NCBI GenBank assembly: GCA_964016985.1
Contig: OZ024826.1
Coordinates: forward strand, 40,527,070 to 40,591,069
Origin: Anodontia alba
Taxonomy: Eukaryota > Mollusca > Bivalvia > Lucinida > Lucinidae
Direction: 5' to 3'
DNA length: 64,000 bases
Positions within the stretch are counted from its first letter, which is position 1. Each line of letters opens with the position of its first letter. Positions 40,621 through 51,922 of the stretch are shown here, piece after piece. A program made the translations under genes and the position numbers. The notes under the pieces were generated by a model. It did not search any database, was not told the DNA's origin, and was given only the letters and a program-made list of their open reading frames with translations.

Positions 40621-41195
40621 TTATAATATACAGACTAGTGTATGACGTATATGGCTTTTATGATAATATGATAGTCAAAAGGCATCGAATTCATTTTTTG
40701 TTTTAATACAGTTATAAGTAATTTTGAATTCAATATCATACTTATGTAGGCGAGAAGAATATTTTCCGGAAGAACTATCGTTATGCTTTTATTTATTTAT
40801 TTATTCATTTATTTATTCATTTATATTTCAACAAACGGCACTGTCCCTGTCATGTCTAATCATATTATTTCGATTCTTGATTACCTTAAGTTAAATTTTC
40901 TTTAATATGATACATCAAACAATAGGTTTTTATACTTTAGGACATTTAGAACATTAAAATAAACACATACATCTTTTGAATGTTAATTTTCCACCCGCTA
41001 GTAATTACAGCATTTAATTATTTTGAAAAATTATTTAAACATTTGATGCAAAAAAAAAAAAAAAAAAAAAAGAAAAAAGAACGGCACAGTTGTTTTGATA
41101 AGCTGCACATAAGAGGAATTACGTCCAACGAACGTCGTCCTCACACTTTCATTCCGACACACATTTTCTACTCAACAGATTCTGTTGGTCCTGTA
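40621..41195. other. Gene-free AT-rich stretch
   Basis: It holds a (TTTA)n/(TTCA)n tract at 40790-40827 and an A-run at 41048-41078. No gene is seen. Confidence 0.55.
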
Positions 41196-41461
41196 CATTA
41201 CGAAAACACGCCTATTCAAATATATTGTAAATTTTACCACAAAAAAAACTGAAAGTTTTTCAGATAAAAATTCTGATATTTTTCATATTTCTGCTCAAAA
41301 CATAGATTATGGGTACTCGTTAGAAGCGCCTCAGCGAGGACCCACAATCTATGTTTTGAGCAGAAATAAGAAAAATAACGTATACTCCTGTAAACCCCAG
41401 TTTTACTATATAAAACTGGGGTTTCAGGGGGTCAATATTATATAGGTATGTTTTCGTGATG
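41196..41461. mobile_element. Family 2 MITE, copy 4
   Basis: Ends cattacgaaaacacgcctat and ataggtatgttttcgtgatg. The hairpin tip is shortened: one side reads gtactcgttagaagcgcctc and the other only gcgaggacccacaatctatg. Confidence 0.82.
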
Positions 41462-42237
41462 ACGTCCGCGTAAAATAATTAATTTTATCCATCCATCCAT
41501 CTACCCACTCATCCGTCCATTCATCCACTCATCCATCCAACCATCCTTTCTTTCTTTCTTTCTTTTCATTTGTTTGTTCGTTCTTTGCAAATAGACGATT
41601 TATCTTTATCACGTGCGCATTGAGATGGGACAGACTATACAGACCTCAAGAAAAGAAAAAACACAGGTACATACGTCTGCTGAAGGTAATTTTATCAATA
41701 ATCTCACGGTGGTCAATGGGAAAACAACTGCAAGCAAGAATTTGGCTTATTTTACGGACATGACACGTTTAATTCCCTTCACCAAACCGCAAGATATATT
41801 TCGACATGAGACTTCTTTTCAGAAGAGAGGCAAAACAAATTTGAGTTACCTCCACTCTGAAAGTGTATTTGTTCCCCCTAAGTAATATATTCTGCAATAT
41901 ACAGTGGCTTTATCCAGGGACGTGGAGGTGTCAAATTTTATTACTTCTCCACGGACAAGTAAATGGCCAAGATCCTCTGCTGCAACCAAGATTTACTTGC
42001 CCCAGTAGCCTTTTTACTTATTTCCCGAACAAAAAAAATAAATGTCTAATAATCTGAATACTCTTCTTAGCTAGAGCTATGAAATCCTTCTTCCTGGACA
42101 AATAAATTGAAATTTCTTTCTTGCTCCAGAACGTCATACCAATATGCTGTATTGGTCTGTTGAACGCTGTTTGAACTTTTCAGCATCTCTATGTTCTTAT
42201 ACCATGGCTCATCGTAGTGCTTGCTTGTTGGCCCTTT
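41462..42237. other. Gene-free stretch with (ATCC)n and (TTTC)n
   Basis: An irregular (ATCC)n tract spans 41487-41548 and (TTTC)n follows to 41570. Open frames at 41613-41885 and nearby show no family features. Confidence 0.5.
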
Positions 42238-42344
42238 CCCAGTCAGCATTCTACGTAAATCTATATCGGGCCGTCATCGGCCCGTCAGGGTAGCTGACGG
42301 GCCGATGACGGCCCGATGTAGATTTACGTAGAATGCTAGCTGGG
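42238..42344. mobile_element. Family 7 full-length palindrome, copy 1 (107 bp)
   Basis: cccagtcagcattctacgta ... atctatatcgggccgtcatc ... ggcccgtcag folds on its complement almost end to end, with a tip of ggtagctg. The two other copies are at 49891 and 60339. Confidence 0.85.
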
Positions 42345-42436
42345 TTGATGAAAATCCAGTGTTTGTACCCCTGGTGGTAAAGGAAATAAGCCGGGAGATC
42401 AACGTTGATTTCTTCGTCTTCTCTGGGCCTCTACGA

Positions 42437-42556
42437 CTACCTTTTATGTGGTGGCGTGGACGTCATGGAGGTGGTACCTCTCGTGAATGGGATATTCATC
42501 CTCCATGTTGACGTGGAAATACTGTGTAGGTTGTCTTGTGTACTATGGCGACTTGA

Positions 42557-42591
<35 letters not shown>

Positions 42592-43011
42592 AGACCGAGA
42601 ATCTGGAGAGGAGAGATCGCACGGTGTTGTAGGTCGCATGGATGATCGGTAATGCGTTATCTCTGCTGTCTGTGGCTTTCGTTGGTGTCTGATTGTGGTA
42701 GGTGCTGTTGTCTGCAATGTCTGGACGGCTGGTGGTGATGTCTCCTTCTCTAGCATAGGCTGTCGACAAGCAGGCGTCTGGTCGTCGTCGCTGGTCTTGT
42801 CGCAACTGTGGCTAGAGAGGCCACTCGCCAGCAAAAGTACAGGCTGCCTTCTGCTTTCGGCCGCCTTCTTGTAGTATCTAATCGTTGGTGTATTCTTGTG
42901 GAAGGTAAGTTCAACCCAAACTGTCCTTCCCGTTTGACATTCTCCAGAGTGGAGAGGTGACAAAGTTGTTCTCTCGTAATGTATTGAGGAGTACAGCTGA
43001 ATCACGGTCAT
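42437..43011 (-). other. Unidentified 171-codon open frame ending in an A-run
   Basis: On the minus strand an open frame begins MTVIQLYSSIHYERTTLSPL and includes TVWVELTFHKNTPTIRYYKK. It runs into poly(A) (poly(T) at 42559-42589 on the plus strand). The A-run after a unique sequence could mark the 3' end of a retroposed copy. No conserved domain is recognised and a second frame is also open, so I do not call a gene. Confidence 0.25.
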
Positions 43012-43125
43012 GGTTATTCGTTAGTTAGATGCTGACTCTTCAGAGGTCGAAGGTCGTTTCGTGATTCCACAGCCCTGCTTTATCTATCCGTATTCAGCGG
43101 AAGACCTGAATTGACTGACCATCTG

Positions 43126-43127
<2 letters not shown>

Positions 43128-43177
<50 letters not shown>

Positions 43178-43185
43178 GGGGGGTG
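43128..43185. repeat. (GT)n microsatellite with G-run
   Basis: About 20 GT units are followed by tcgggggggggggtgg. Confidence 0.95.
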
Positions 43186-43282
43186 GTAGGGGTAAGGGCG
43201 AGAGCTGTTGGGTAGGGGGGTGTGGAGATGCAGGAGATTATAACTGTCTAAATTGTCCGGCTTCCCTCCTCAAAAAGCCAAT

Positions 43283-43512
43283 TTAACCCTTAAAGCGCCA
43301 AGAAAAACTGCATCTGAAAATGTCGTCTGTTTATGTCGTCTGCTGAATATTCTTGCAAACTTCTCAAAGCTATTTTTTGCGTATCGGCAAACAGCGTGGA
43401 CCCTAAGGAGCAGTCTGATCTGGGTCCACATTGTTTGCAGAAATGACTTTTAAAATCACAAGCAGAAGACAAAGCAGACGACAATTGTTGTGATTGGCGC
43501 TTTAAGGTTTAA
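43283..43512 (+). mobile_element. TTAA-type MITE family 6, full copy
   Basis: TTAA is at both ends. The termini are cccttaaagcgccaagaaaa and gtgattggcgctttaaggtt. It contains actgcatctgaaaatgtcgt, the core hairpin remnant 43388-43439 and agcagacgacaattgttgtg. The core tip is deleted compared with 15599. Confidence 0.82.
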
Positions 43513-43628
43513 TCTGTCACATGTATCCCCTTATCGTTTGTTGTCTCCCTCAAAGACGTTTGATAATGCTAAGCATGTATACTCGAGCGAAGAGACTATG
43601 TACACAGGTTCAGGGAATAATCGGAACA

Positions 43629-44150
43629 GAGGCTCAATTTGGTAGAGAGTTCAATTTGTGACCGGGAGGTTGTGGGTTCGATCCCCGGCCGAGTCTTACC
43701 AAAGACTTTAAAAATGGTGGTATCCGCTTTTTCGCTTGGCGCTCAGCATAAAAAAGTAGAGTGAGGAATCAGAACTGGTCAGCCCGGTGTCAGTAAAATG
43801 TGAGTGGGTGGAATATCAGAATGTGTCTGGGGCATGATATTTCAGTGAGGCAGCACTCTAAAGTGAGTATGAAACTCCCTGCCACATCCAAACACCATCG
43901 CGATATGACTGAAAGATTGTTGAAAGCTACGTACAGCCTGAAATAAACAAACAATAGAACAAGCCGTGCTTGCAGTGTCGTGACAAAGAAAATGTGAATG
44001 GGTGGAATATCAGAATGTGACTGGGGCGTGATATTTTAATGAGGCAGCACTCTAGAGTGAGTACGAAACTCCCTGCCACATCCAAACACCATCGCGATAT
44101 GACTGAAAGATTGCTGAAAGCTACGTACAGCCTGAATAAAACAACACTGG
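43629..44150 (+). mobile_element. tRNA-derived SINE with partial tandem duplication
   Basis: The head (43629-43699) reads aggctcaatttggtagagag then ttgtgggttcgatccccggc, with good A-box and B-box. The body includes cttggcgctcagcataaaaa, gcccggtgtcagtaaaatg, atatttcagtgaggcagcac and the tail gaaagctacgtacagcctga. This wording is typical of SINEs abundant in bivalves (RUDI-like, with a V-type central part; recalled, not checked). From about 43793 the body is repeated at about 43988-44145. Confidence 0.8.
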
Positions 44151-44398
44151 AACAAGCCGTGTTTGTAGTGTCAAGTGTGACAAAGAAAGATAGTCCATAC
44201 CAGGGTCGTCATCTAGTCGATTTAATTGGTCCTGTAGGTAATGAAGGAAATATGCAAACAGTGATGACGAAGAGTGTGTATATAGTGAACTATGGTCGTA
44301 TATGTAGTGCTTTTTGGTTGTATGGTCGTATAACATCTTGCTATTGCTCATTCAAGCTACGATTTTTCTTTGCAGGAGTAACTGTCAAGCCTTGCTTT

Positions 44399-44725
44399 CA
44401 TCACGAAAACATGCCTATATAATTTTGACCCCCCTAAATCCCACTTTTATATAGTAAAACTGGGGTTTACAGGGGTATACATTATTTTTCTTATTTCTGC
44501 TCAAAAACATAGATTGTGGGTACCCGTTAGAACCGCCTCGACGAGGTTAAAAAACATAGATTGTGGTACTCGTTAGAATCGCCTCGACGAAGCGGTTCTA
44601 ACGGGTAACCACAATCTATGTTTTTGAGTAGAAATATGAAAAATATCGGAATTTTTTTACCTAAAACTTTTCATTTTTTGGTGGGAAAATTTTCAGTATA
44701 TTTGAATAGGCGTGTTTTCGTAATG
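44399..44725. mobile_element. Family 2 MITE, copy 5, with duplicated core arm
   Basis: It runs from catcacgaaaacatgcctat to aataggcgtgttttcgtaat then g. The left core arm (acatagattgtgggtacccg ... gaaccgcctcgacgagg) is followed by a second left arm (acatagattgtggtactcgt) before the right arm. Confidence 0.82.
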
Positions 44726-44749
44726 TATAGAACTGAGTCACAACGTCAG

Positions 44750-44835
44750 AATATGTATCTTCAGACATGTGCGCCCAGCGAAGATTCAGACCAGCCTACG
44801 CTGCGCATTCGCGCAGTCTGATCAGAATCTTGAAT
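44750..44835. repeat. Core hairpin type B (gatcaga / cttcgctg)
   Basis: tgtgcgcccagcgaagattc then agaccagcctacgctgcgca folds on ttcgcgcagtctgatcagaa then tcttgaatgggcgca. This GC-rich hairpin recurs at 48060-48600, 49270-49345, 53650-53750 and elsewhere. Confidence 0.65.
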
Positions 44836-44996
44836 GGGCGCATTTTGAATAGTTCCCCTTAAGTGAAGCAAGGATGCAGAAAACTTAAATATGGTAATAA
44901 TTATCGTCTCGAACCAACAGAGCAGTCCCTAGTGCGTAATGAGCATCTCAACTGTCGGAGAGGCGATTCTTAAAAGTAACCACACTGTACATTGTA

Positions 44997-45652
44997 CGAG
45001 GGTCCTGCAAAAAGTTTTGTCACTGGGTTCGGATTACTTCAGTGCTACGTTTCATCAAACATATTTTTATTTCAAACCTTCAAAGTATTCCCCCTTTACT
45101 GACAAATCTTCAAAGTATTCCCCCTTTACTGAAACACGTTTTTGTAACCTTTTTACCCAGTCGCGAAAAACAGATAGATAGTCTTCTTTTGGTATCTGTT
45201 GGAGACACTGATAAATAGCGCTGCCAAGAGAACTTCTAGAAGTATACTTATTTCCAGAAAGCATTTTCTTAAGCCTTGGAAATAAAAAGAAGTCACAGGG
45301 ACTCAGGTCAGGTGAATAAGGTGGATGGTTTAATAAAAATTTCACCTTTTCAGAAGCCAAAAAAGACATAACAACCTCCCACTTATGAGAGGAGGCGTTG
45401 TCATGTAAAAGGTGGACTCCTGACCATCCTTTGCTTGGTTGTTTCTTATTGTAACAAGTTAATTGGTCATTGTATATGACTGCATCTATTTCAATTTGGA
45501 ATAACTCGGTCAGTTGGAAAGCAATTTGCACGAAATAAACGGGTATCGTTAGCTATTTAACACACCATTCCAGTGCAGTGAAGCATTTTAAAATATACCT
45601 GGGATAAAACTTAGAGAGCCTATTAGTGGCAGAACTTTTTGCAGGACCCTCG
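44997..45652 (-). mobile_element. Deleted mariner element (656 bp)
   Basis: The terminal inverted repeats are cgagggtcctgcaaaaagtt and aactttttgcaggaccctcg, flanked by TA at 44995-44996 and 45653-45654. It holds only the C-terminal half of a transposase. A 32-bp tandem duplication (ttcaaagtattccccctttactgacaaatc type unit) lies at 45078-45130. Confidence 0.9.
45067..45531 (-). pseudogene. Mariner transposase, C-terminal half
   Basis: The frame contains GVHLLHDNASSHKWEVVMSF, then HPPYSPDLSPCDFFLFPRLK, the second and third acidic positions of the mariner catalytic triad. 35 residues separate the Asp of HDNA from the Asp of CDFFLF, one more than the DD34D spacing of Mos1 by my count. The first Asp and the N-terminal DNA-binding domain are deleted. 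The C-terminus carries a duplicated SVKGEYFE motif from the 32-bp tandem repeat. This copy cannot make active transposase alone. Confidence 0.88.
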
Positions 45653-46110
45653 TATATTGTTTTTATTTTTATAGAGAGCTGGAAAAAATTATTCCAAGAT
45701 TATCATCAAATACTCCCCCTTAACAAATCCTCTGACTCATCCAGAAATTCGAACACGGTCATTATGACAAACTGGTGATCTGTCTAAAGGTCATTTGACA
45801 AATTGGTGAGCTGCCTTTCTCACCAATTTGTCAAATGAAATAAGATGTTTAAAGTCAATCAAACTGAAAGATTTTGTGTTTGTTTAGCAGTCGATATTCG
45901 CTTTTCTGCACCCCAATCTGACAAAGAAGATATTGTATTAAGGCAAGTAGTTTTCCTTACTGGCTCTGGTGTTGAAGACCAGATTTCAGAAATTACAATA
46001 TTCATTTTTTACTACCTCATTCGAGTAGCCCAATGTCTGAATCGTAGCAAAAGGAAGGCGTATGATTAAGGGGAGATAATTTAGTCAGGTTTACCCAACC
46101 ACAAAACTCC
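45653..46110. other. No recognised gene
   Basis: A short inverted repeat (catttgacaaattggtgag ... ctcaccaatttgtcaaatg) lies at 45791-45838. An open frame at 45845-46069 has no recognised features. Confidence 0.5.
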
Positions 46111-47265
46111 TAAATTAATACCATGTTCAAAATGAAGGGAATTACATTCACAAAAAGGGGCATAACTCTGGTAACATATGATGCTGTCAGCCAAAAAGTT
46201 AATCAACACTTCTAAATATGGTCAGGGTACTGAATACCAAATATCAACTTCATTCGTTAAATAGCTTCTAAGATATTGTGTCCGCAACATTTTATCATAA
46301 ACCCCTATATACAAGTTGTAAAGGGAAATAATTTCGTTATTAATGGATCAATCAAAAAAAAAAAAAAAAAAAAAATACGGGTCTGCTTATTTTTCATAAA
46401 GTATATATTAAGTTTCAGCGTCCTACACAAATTGATTTCCAAGATACAGTAGGCTCTTAATTTTCATAAAAAGGGAAATAACTCTGGCAATATTTGGTGC
46501 ACTCCGCCCAAAAGTTAATCAGCATATCTTCATATGGTCAGGATACTGTATACCAATTGTCAACTTCATATCTCAAATGGATCTTAAGATATTGTATCTG
46601 CAAGAAAGCATAACGTATAGACGGACAGACGGAAATGTAAAGGGAAATAATTTCGTTATTAATGGATCAATTAAAAAAAACAAAACAAAAAAAAAAAAAA
46701 CATACGGGTCTGTTTATTTTTTCATATAGAAAGTATATATTAAGTTTCAGGGTCCTACACAAATTGGTTTCCAAGATACACTAGGCACTTAACTTTCCTA
46801 AAAAGGGAAATAATTCTGGCAATATTTGGTGCACTCAGCCCAAAAGTTAATCAGCACATCTTCATATGGTCAGGATACTGTATACCAAATATTAACTTCA
46901 TATCTCAAATGGTTCTTAAGATATCGCGTCCGCAAGAAAGCGCAACGGAATTTTCATAAAAAGGGAAATAACTCTGGCAATATTTGGTTCACTCCGCCCA
47001 AAAGTTAATCAGCACATCTTCTTATGATCAGGATACTGTATACCGGGTCCTACACAAATTGGTTTCCAAGATACAGTAGGCACTTAATTTTCATAAAAAG
47101 GGAAATAACTCTGGCAATATTTGGTGCACTCAGCCTAAAAGTTAATCAGCACATCTTCATATGGTCAGGATACTGTATACCAAATATCAACTTCATATCT
47201 CAAATGGTTCTTAGATATCGCGTCCGCAACGGAAAGCGTAACGGACAGACGGACAGGATGAAACC
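46110..47265 (+). repeat. Tandem array of the 'gggaaataactctggcaatat' repeat
   Basis: Four or five partial units start aaaaagggaaataactctgg and run through ccaaaagttaatcagcacat, tggtcaggatactgtatacc, tcaaatggttcttaagatat and cgtaacggacagacggac. They begin near 46155, 46470, 46800, 46960 and 47095. A-runs of 21 and 18 bases lie at 46348 and 46672 in matching places, so a larger unit of about 325 bp was duplicated. Confidence 0.8.
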
Positions 47266-47637
47266 AATATGCACTTCTACTTTTTTGATGTTGGGGGCAC
47301 AAAAATTAAAATTTTATCGCTTAAAATACCCGCCATGAAGACAAATACAGTGATACCTTTTGTCGGTGAACTGTCTTCAAATACATGCATGTCGGTGAAA
47401 TGTCTCCAATTCTGTCGATGATCTGTCTCCAAATTATGTCAGTGAACTGTCTTGTCAGTGAACTGACTCGGTCCATGCTATATTTTGGACTTAATCCCGT
47501 CAACTGTCTCCGATGCGGGTGTGCAGGCTGATATGGTTCTACGATGATCGCAATTGCCATAAGGTCATATTCTATTTGGAAGGGCTCAATTAATCTGTTA
47601 CGGGTCCTCGCTCAGACGCATCTGATATTAACCGTTA

Positions 47638-47838
47638 CAGTAAAACCTGTGTAAGACAGCCACCTTTGAAACTGACTTTAGTGGTTGATGTGGAAAGGTG
47701 GTTGTCTTATAAAGGTACATGTCATGTAATTTTGCTTGCAAAATTACATGACATGTACCTTTATAAGACAGGCAACTTTTTTCACATCAACCACTATTTA
47801 AAGTCAGTCTCGAAGGTGGCTCTCTTACACAGGTGAAT
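47638..47838. mobile_element. TA-type MITE with CAGTAAAACCTGTGTAAGACA end
   Basis: The left end is cagtaaaacctgtgtaagac and the right end is aaggtggctctcttacacag then gtg. The inner hairpin tggttgtcttataaaggtac then atgtcatgtaattttgc is perfect for about 40 bp each side. Confidence 0.75.
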
Positions 47839-47844
47839 ACCTCC

Positions 47845-48030
47845 TTCTGTGCTGATTCAGCAGACGACACATTGACATTTTCTTATATTTTCCCAAGAAA
47901 ATAGGCTTTGACGTTTCATGTAAACTGCCTCCTTAGTGAGACAATTTGCATGAAATGACAGTCTATTTTCTGGGAAAAATAAGAAAAGCATTTCAAAATG
48001 TCGTCGGCTGAAAATTTTCCCCAGCAAGCA
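47845..48030. mobile_element. Family 5 hairpin MITE
   Basis: gcagacgacacattgacatt, then ttttcccaagaaaataggct, ttcatgtaaactgcctcctt folds on agtgagacaatttgcatgaa and tattttctgggaaaaataag. It ends gtcgtcggctgaaaatt. Confidence 0.7.
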
Positions 48031-48039
48031 GAACGTTAA

Positions 48040-48620
48040 GTGGAAGTCAGCATTTCCTACAATATTGCACGTGTGCACATCTTCGACTCAAGTCAGCCTG
48101 CGCATCTGCACAGTCTGATCAGAGTTATCGCAAGGCACTCCGTGGGTAGCTAAGGATCCATAGAATTTTTACAGGCGGATACGAAGACTCTGATCAGACT
48201 GCGCGGATGCGCAGGATGATCTGAGTCTTCGCTGGGCGAACATGTAAGCTTGTGGGAAATGCTGTGCCCGAGCTCAGTTGTCACTGAAGAAACCAGACAT
48301 CTTGCTTATCGGGGCCCTGAGTGGGAACGTGATTATAAGGAGATTTTGAAAGAAGTCATTACTTCTGTTAGACCGCACCTATTCAATGTTATATGAGACA
48401 CAACGTGAGACAACGTACCTCTGATATGCAGTGAAGACTCAAATCAGAATGCGCACCCGCGCAGTGTGATCAAAGTCTTCGCTGTGCGCATGTCCGCATA
48501 AAGAAACTATGCATCCTTGGCTATCCAAAAAGCGCCCAGTGAAGATTCTGATCAGACTGAGTGAATGATCAGGCTGATCTGTATCTTCGCTGGATGCACA
48601 AGTCTGAAGGTACGTTTTCG
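48040..48620. repeat. Cluster of four type B core hairpins
   Basis: The hairpins lie at 48076-48125, 48180-48240, 48430-48490 and 48540-48600. Each carries gatcaga-ctgcgc and gatctgagtcttcgctg motifs. They probably form the arms of one or two larger elements (aacgtaccttga / aaggtacgttttc ends at 48409 and 48607). Confidence 0.6.
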
Positions 48621-48739
48621 AAATTTGAGGCTCATATTTTTATGATGAATTATTCATAGTAGGTATGAATTTTATTACGGTTGCTTGGTTTCCTAAAGAA
48701 AACTGGTATAAATGGTTACCAATGCAACTCTAAATCACA

Positions 48740-49155
48740 GCAGTGTCGGTTCCTTTTTTTTTTTTTTTCAGAAAAAAAAGGTGAACATTCGAACAGATTC
48801 GGGTTTGACTTCTGATGTGAATCATCTGTTAGGCAGACGATTCACATATAGCAGACGATTCGAATGAAAAGGAAAGCCTTATTTTTCGGGAAAAACTAGA
48901 ATGCCGTCCTCAACATTTCTGAATGACGCTTTTACCTTTACCACTCCGGGCCAATTCAATAGACGGCAAATGGATGTTTTTTTGTTGTTTTTTTTTTTTT
49001 TTTTTTCAGAAAACAGGGTTTGTCATATCATGCAAACTGTCCCCATTTGAGACAATTTGCATGACACGTCAAAACCTGTTTTGTGAGAAAAAATAAGAAG
49101 AAAAAAAAAAGTTTCAAAATATCGTCTGCTGAAATTTTTACCCAGAGTGTTAAGC
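48740..49155. mobile_element. Two adjacent family 5 MITE copies
   Basis: The first copy has tip tgaatcatctgttaggcaga around 48815-48860. The second (48960-49155) has gtcatatcatgcaaactgtc against gacaatttgcatgacacgtc and ends atcgtctgctgaaatttttacccag. Confidence 0.65.
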
Positions 49156-49264
49156 GTTACATTTAAGGGTTACCGAAAGGGTAGGCAACGTAAACCATCC
49201 GTGAACTGATCTCAGCAAGGGTGCGTCTGAGTAACCATTGAATAAATTAGCCGAAATGTTAGAA

Positions 49265-49425
49265 AACGTACCTTGAAACTGCGCGTCCGGCGAAGATTTA
49301 GATCAGACTCGCGCAGTCTGATCAAAATCTTCACCGGACGCATTTTGAATAGCCAAGGATGCAAAGTTTCTTCACGCGGACAATGAAGAATCGTTGAACG
49401 AAGATATCAAAAGGTACGTTTTCTG
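49265..49425. mobile_element. Element with 'aacgtacctt' ends around a type B hairpin
   Basis: gaaaacgtaccttgaaactg and aaaaggtacgttttctgacg are inverted. The hairpin (cgtccggcgaagatttagat ... tcttcaccggacgc) is inside. Confidence 0.6.
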
Positions 49426-49573
49426 ACGTTGCGGCTCATTAAGCCGATTTTGACACGATCAGTCACATGCTGCTCAATTTATACATTATTCATTCAATAA
49501 AGAACATCAATCAACAAATAAAGGGCTTGGTGCATATGCAAATATCCGAGACACAGAACGGACTGTACGTCCG

Positions 49574-49594
49574 TGGGGGGCGGGGGGGGGGGGT

Positions 49595-49631
<37 letters not shown>
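49574..49631. repeat. G-run and (GA)n microsatellite
   Basis: A guanine-rich run (ggggggcggggggggggg) is followed by about 18 GA units. Confidence 0.9.
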
Positions 49632-49890
49632 GCTGGTCAGAATATGTAGATTCGCAAGCGGATAAGGGCGTAGTTTCCAGAAAGTAGAGCTTAATGTTGT
49701 TTAATGCAGTTTGTCTCCAATATTTAATTGATTTGGTGTCCAAAACTGCACTTTCTGAAAAACAAAATAAATGAACAATAAGACATATTGCTATTTTTCG
49801 TCAACTTATTTAAACCTAAGACTTCAAACTAACTTTAAACTTGACCTTTACCACTTTCTGGGCTAATTCAGCTTATGCAGCAGCAACAAG

Positions 49891-49997
49891 CCCAGCTAGC
49901 ATTCTTCATAAATCTAGAGCGGGCCGTTATTGGCCCGTCAGCTGCCCGGACGGGCCGATAACGGCCCGCTATAGATTTATGAAGAATGCTAACTAGG
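49891..49997. mobile_element. Family 7 palindrome, copy 2
   Basis: It runs cccagctagcattcttcata ... gcgggccgttattggcccgt ... to the complement ending atgctaactagg. Confidence 0.82.
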
Positions 49998-50099
49998 AAC
50001 AGGTGATATTTTTCTTACTTTTCTCAGACAAGATCTGACTTCATGACAATTTGCATGCAATGTCAAGTCCTGTTTCCTCATCCTCTTATCAGTGTCTAC

Positions 50100-50310
50100 T
50101 ACAGTCTCCAGTGACTAGACCTTTTTTTGTTATAATCCAGTTTGATAATCCACTAAAATAAAACTAAAATAATTTGACTGTAAAGGCGTGTCGCTAGCTA
50201 CTCTCGTGACCAGTATTTACAGTTATGATATTATTTTGGTTTTATTTTAGTGAATTATCAAACAGGATTATAAAAAAAAAATCTTTAGTCACTGGCGACT
50301 AGAGCCACGC
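50100..50310. mobile_element. Long inverted repeat with 'ccagtgactaga' ends
   Basis: ctccagtgactagacctttt, ataatccagtttgataatcc and actaaaataaaactaaaata pair with tattttggttttattttagt, gaattatcaaacaggattat and ctttagtcactggcgactag. Confidence 0.75.
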
Positions 50311-50801
50311 AGTCTAGCTGCGCGGATGTGCAGGCTGACCTGAGGCTTGGCTGGGCGCACACAGAATATTGTAGGAAATGCTGTATCCGGTTTATATGTC
50401 TGTTGAAAAGAAAGGTCGCCTTCGATCATTCGACCATTCTGGTTTAGTTACTGTTTTGTGAAGTGACCGTTACTTCCGCGTGCAAAGTTTAGTCAATAAA
50501 AGCATTCGAAACAAAACACTAGTTCTTGCCTTTTCATGTGAAAGATGATGACGGGAAACCAGTACCGACCTGCGATTTGCTCTTTTTGAACCAAGTAACA
50601 GGAGAAACAAACTTGGGGTGAGCTCGATCAACTTCCGGGTGAACGAATGAGATTTGATTGGCTGAGCATTATACGAGAACCAAACCAGTATGGTCGAGTG
50701 ATCAAAGGCGCCGAAAATACATGCGCACATCGTTTCTGTTCTTTTTGAAAAATCAAGTGCTAAACATTTACCGCTTTCTTCATCAAAACAGCATTTGCGT
50801 C
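50311..50801. other. No recognised gene
   Basis: A type B hairpin half lies at 50318-50360. The rest, including an open frame at 50470-50730, has no recognisable features. Confidence 0.45.
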
Positions 50802-51019
50802 TTAACCCTTATCATTTTGCATAAATTAAGATCTCACGCCCACTTCCAATTTTCAGCCAATCAGATTACTTTATCCACGTTGTCAATACAAATTCACATA
50901 CTTAATGGCAAACAATGCAGATCCAGATCAGTTGGCTTCAAGCCAAAGAAGCCAGCTGATCTGGATCTACACTGTTTGCAAAGGCAAGGTATATCCGGGT
51001 TCAGCAGGACTAGGGTTAA
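50802..51019 (+). mobile_element. TTAA-type MITE family 1
   Basis: ttaacccttatcattttgca ... tccaattttcagccaatcag ... the core hairpin 50907-50980 ... ggttcagcaggactagggtt then aa. Confidence 0.8.
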
Positions 51020-51420
51020 TTACTGAACCGCAACATGCATTCAGAAGAGAATCGGACTGGATCCTGGTACCTTATGACGAGCGCCAATAGGAGCAAGGAT
51101 CCAGGGCGAAAACGTTTGCGATTAACTTGCACATTCGAAGGCAGCCTTAGTACTGATGGACGAATGTAATGCATCAACTAATATCATAGAAATAACTGAC
51201 AGATTTCAGCAACATATTCCAAATGCCTTTAGGGCAATGAAGCAAAACGATAAATTGAAAAACGGTGGGGAAATATGGGGAAATTAATTCAGTAAATAAA
51301 TATACATCAAAGCATTTTGTCACAAACCGACTTGAGTTTAGCACACTATATCACATTTTTCAATACCATGTTGAATAGCTCGCAAACTAGATATTAAATT
51401 ATTTCAGTTAACCTTCACTA
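51020..51420. other. No recognised feature
   Basis: AT-rich single-copy-looking sequence; I see no gene, repeat or hairpin. Confidence 0.5.
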
Positions 51421-51642
51421 CTCCCTGGAATAATTCAGCATACGACCAACTGGTATGTTTCTCTTTTTTTCCCGAAAAAAACAAAAACAAAAAAAAAACA
51501 AAACAAAAAAAAAAAAAAAAAAACAGAATTTGGCATTTCATGCTGTCTTATTCGGAAACAATTTCAAAATGTCAAAATCTTTTTTTCTGGAAAAAAAAAG
51601 AAAAAATAATTGTAAAAAAAATGTCTGCTAACATTCACTCAG

Positions 51643-51922
51643 CATCCAGAAAACAAGCCTATATAATTTTGACCCCCTTAAATCCCACTTTTATATAGTA
51701 AAACTGGAGTTTACAGGGATATACATTATTTTTCTTATTTCTGCTCAAAACATAGATTGTGGGTACTCGTAAGAACCGCCTCTAAGAGGCGGTTCTAACG
51801 AGTACCCACAATCTATGTTTAGGCAGAAATATGAAAAAAAATATCAGTATTTTCTAACTGAAAATTTTCATTTTTTGATGGCAAAATTTTCAGTATATTT
51901 GAATAGGCATGTTTTCGTAATG
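51643..51922. mobile_element. Family 2 MITE, copy 6
   Basis: catccagaaaacaagcctat ... hairpin tip gaaccgcctctaagaggcggttc ... aataggcatgttttcgtaat then g. A family 5 copy (51420-51640) joins it at the left. Confidence 0.82.

Noticed and set aside
42437..43011. A host gene on the minus strand
   Set aside because: Two overlapping frames are open, there is no recognised domain, and the frame runs into an A-run. It is listed only as an unidentified segment.
43629..43699. A functional tRNA gene
   Set aside because: A- and B-box-like motifs are present, but the sequence continues into a SINE body and does not close an acceptor stem. The heads at 6527, 12231 and 23270 are likewise SINE heads.
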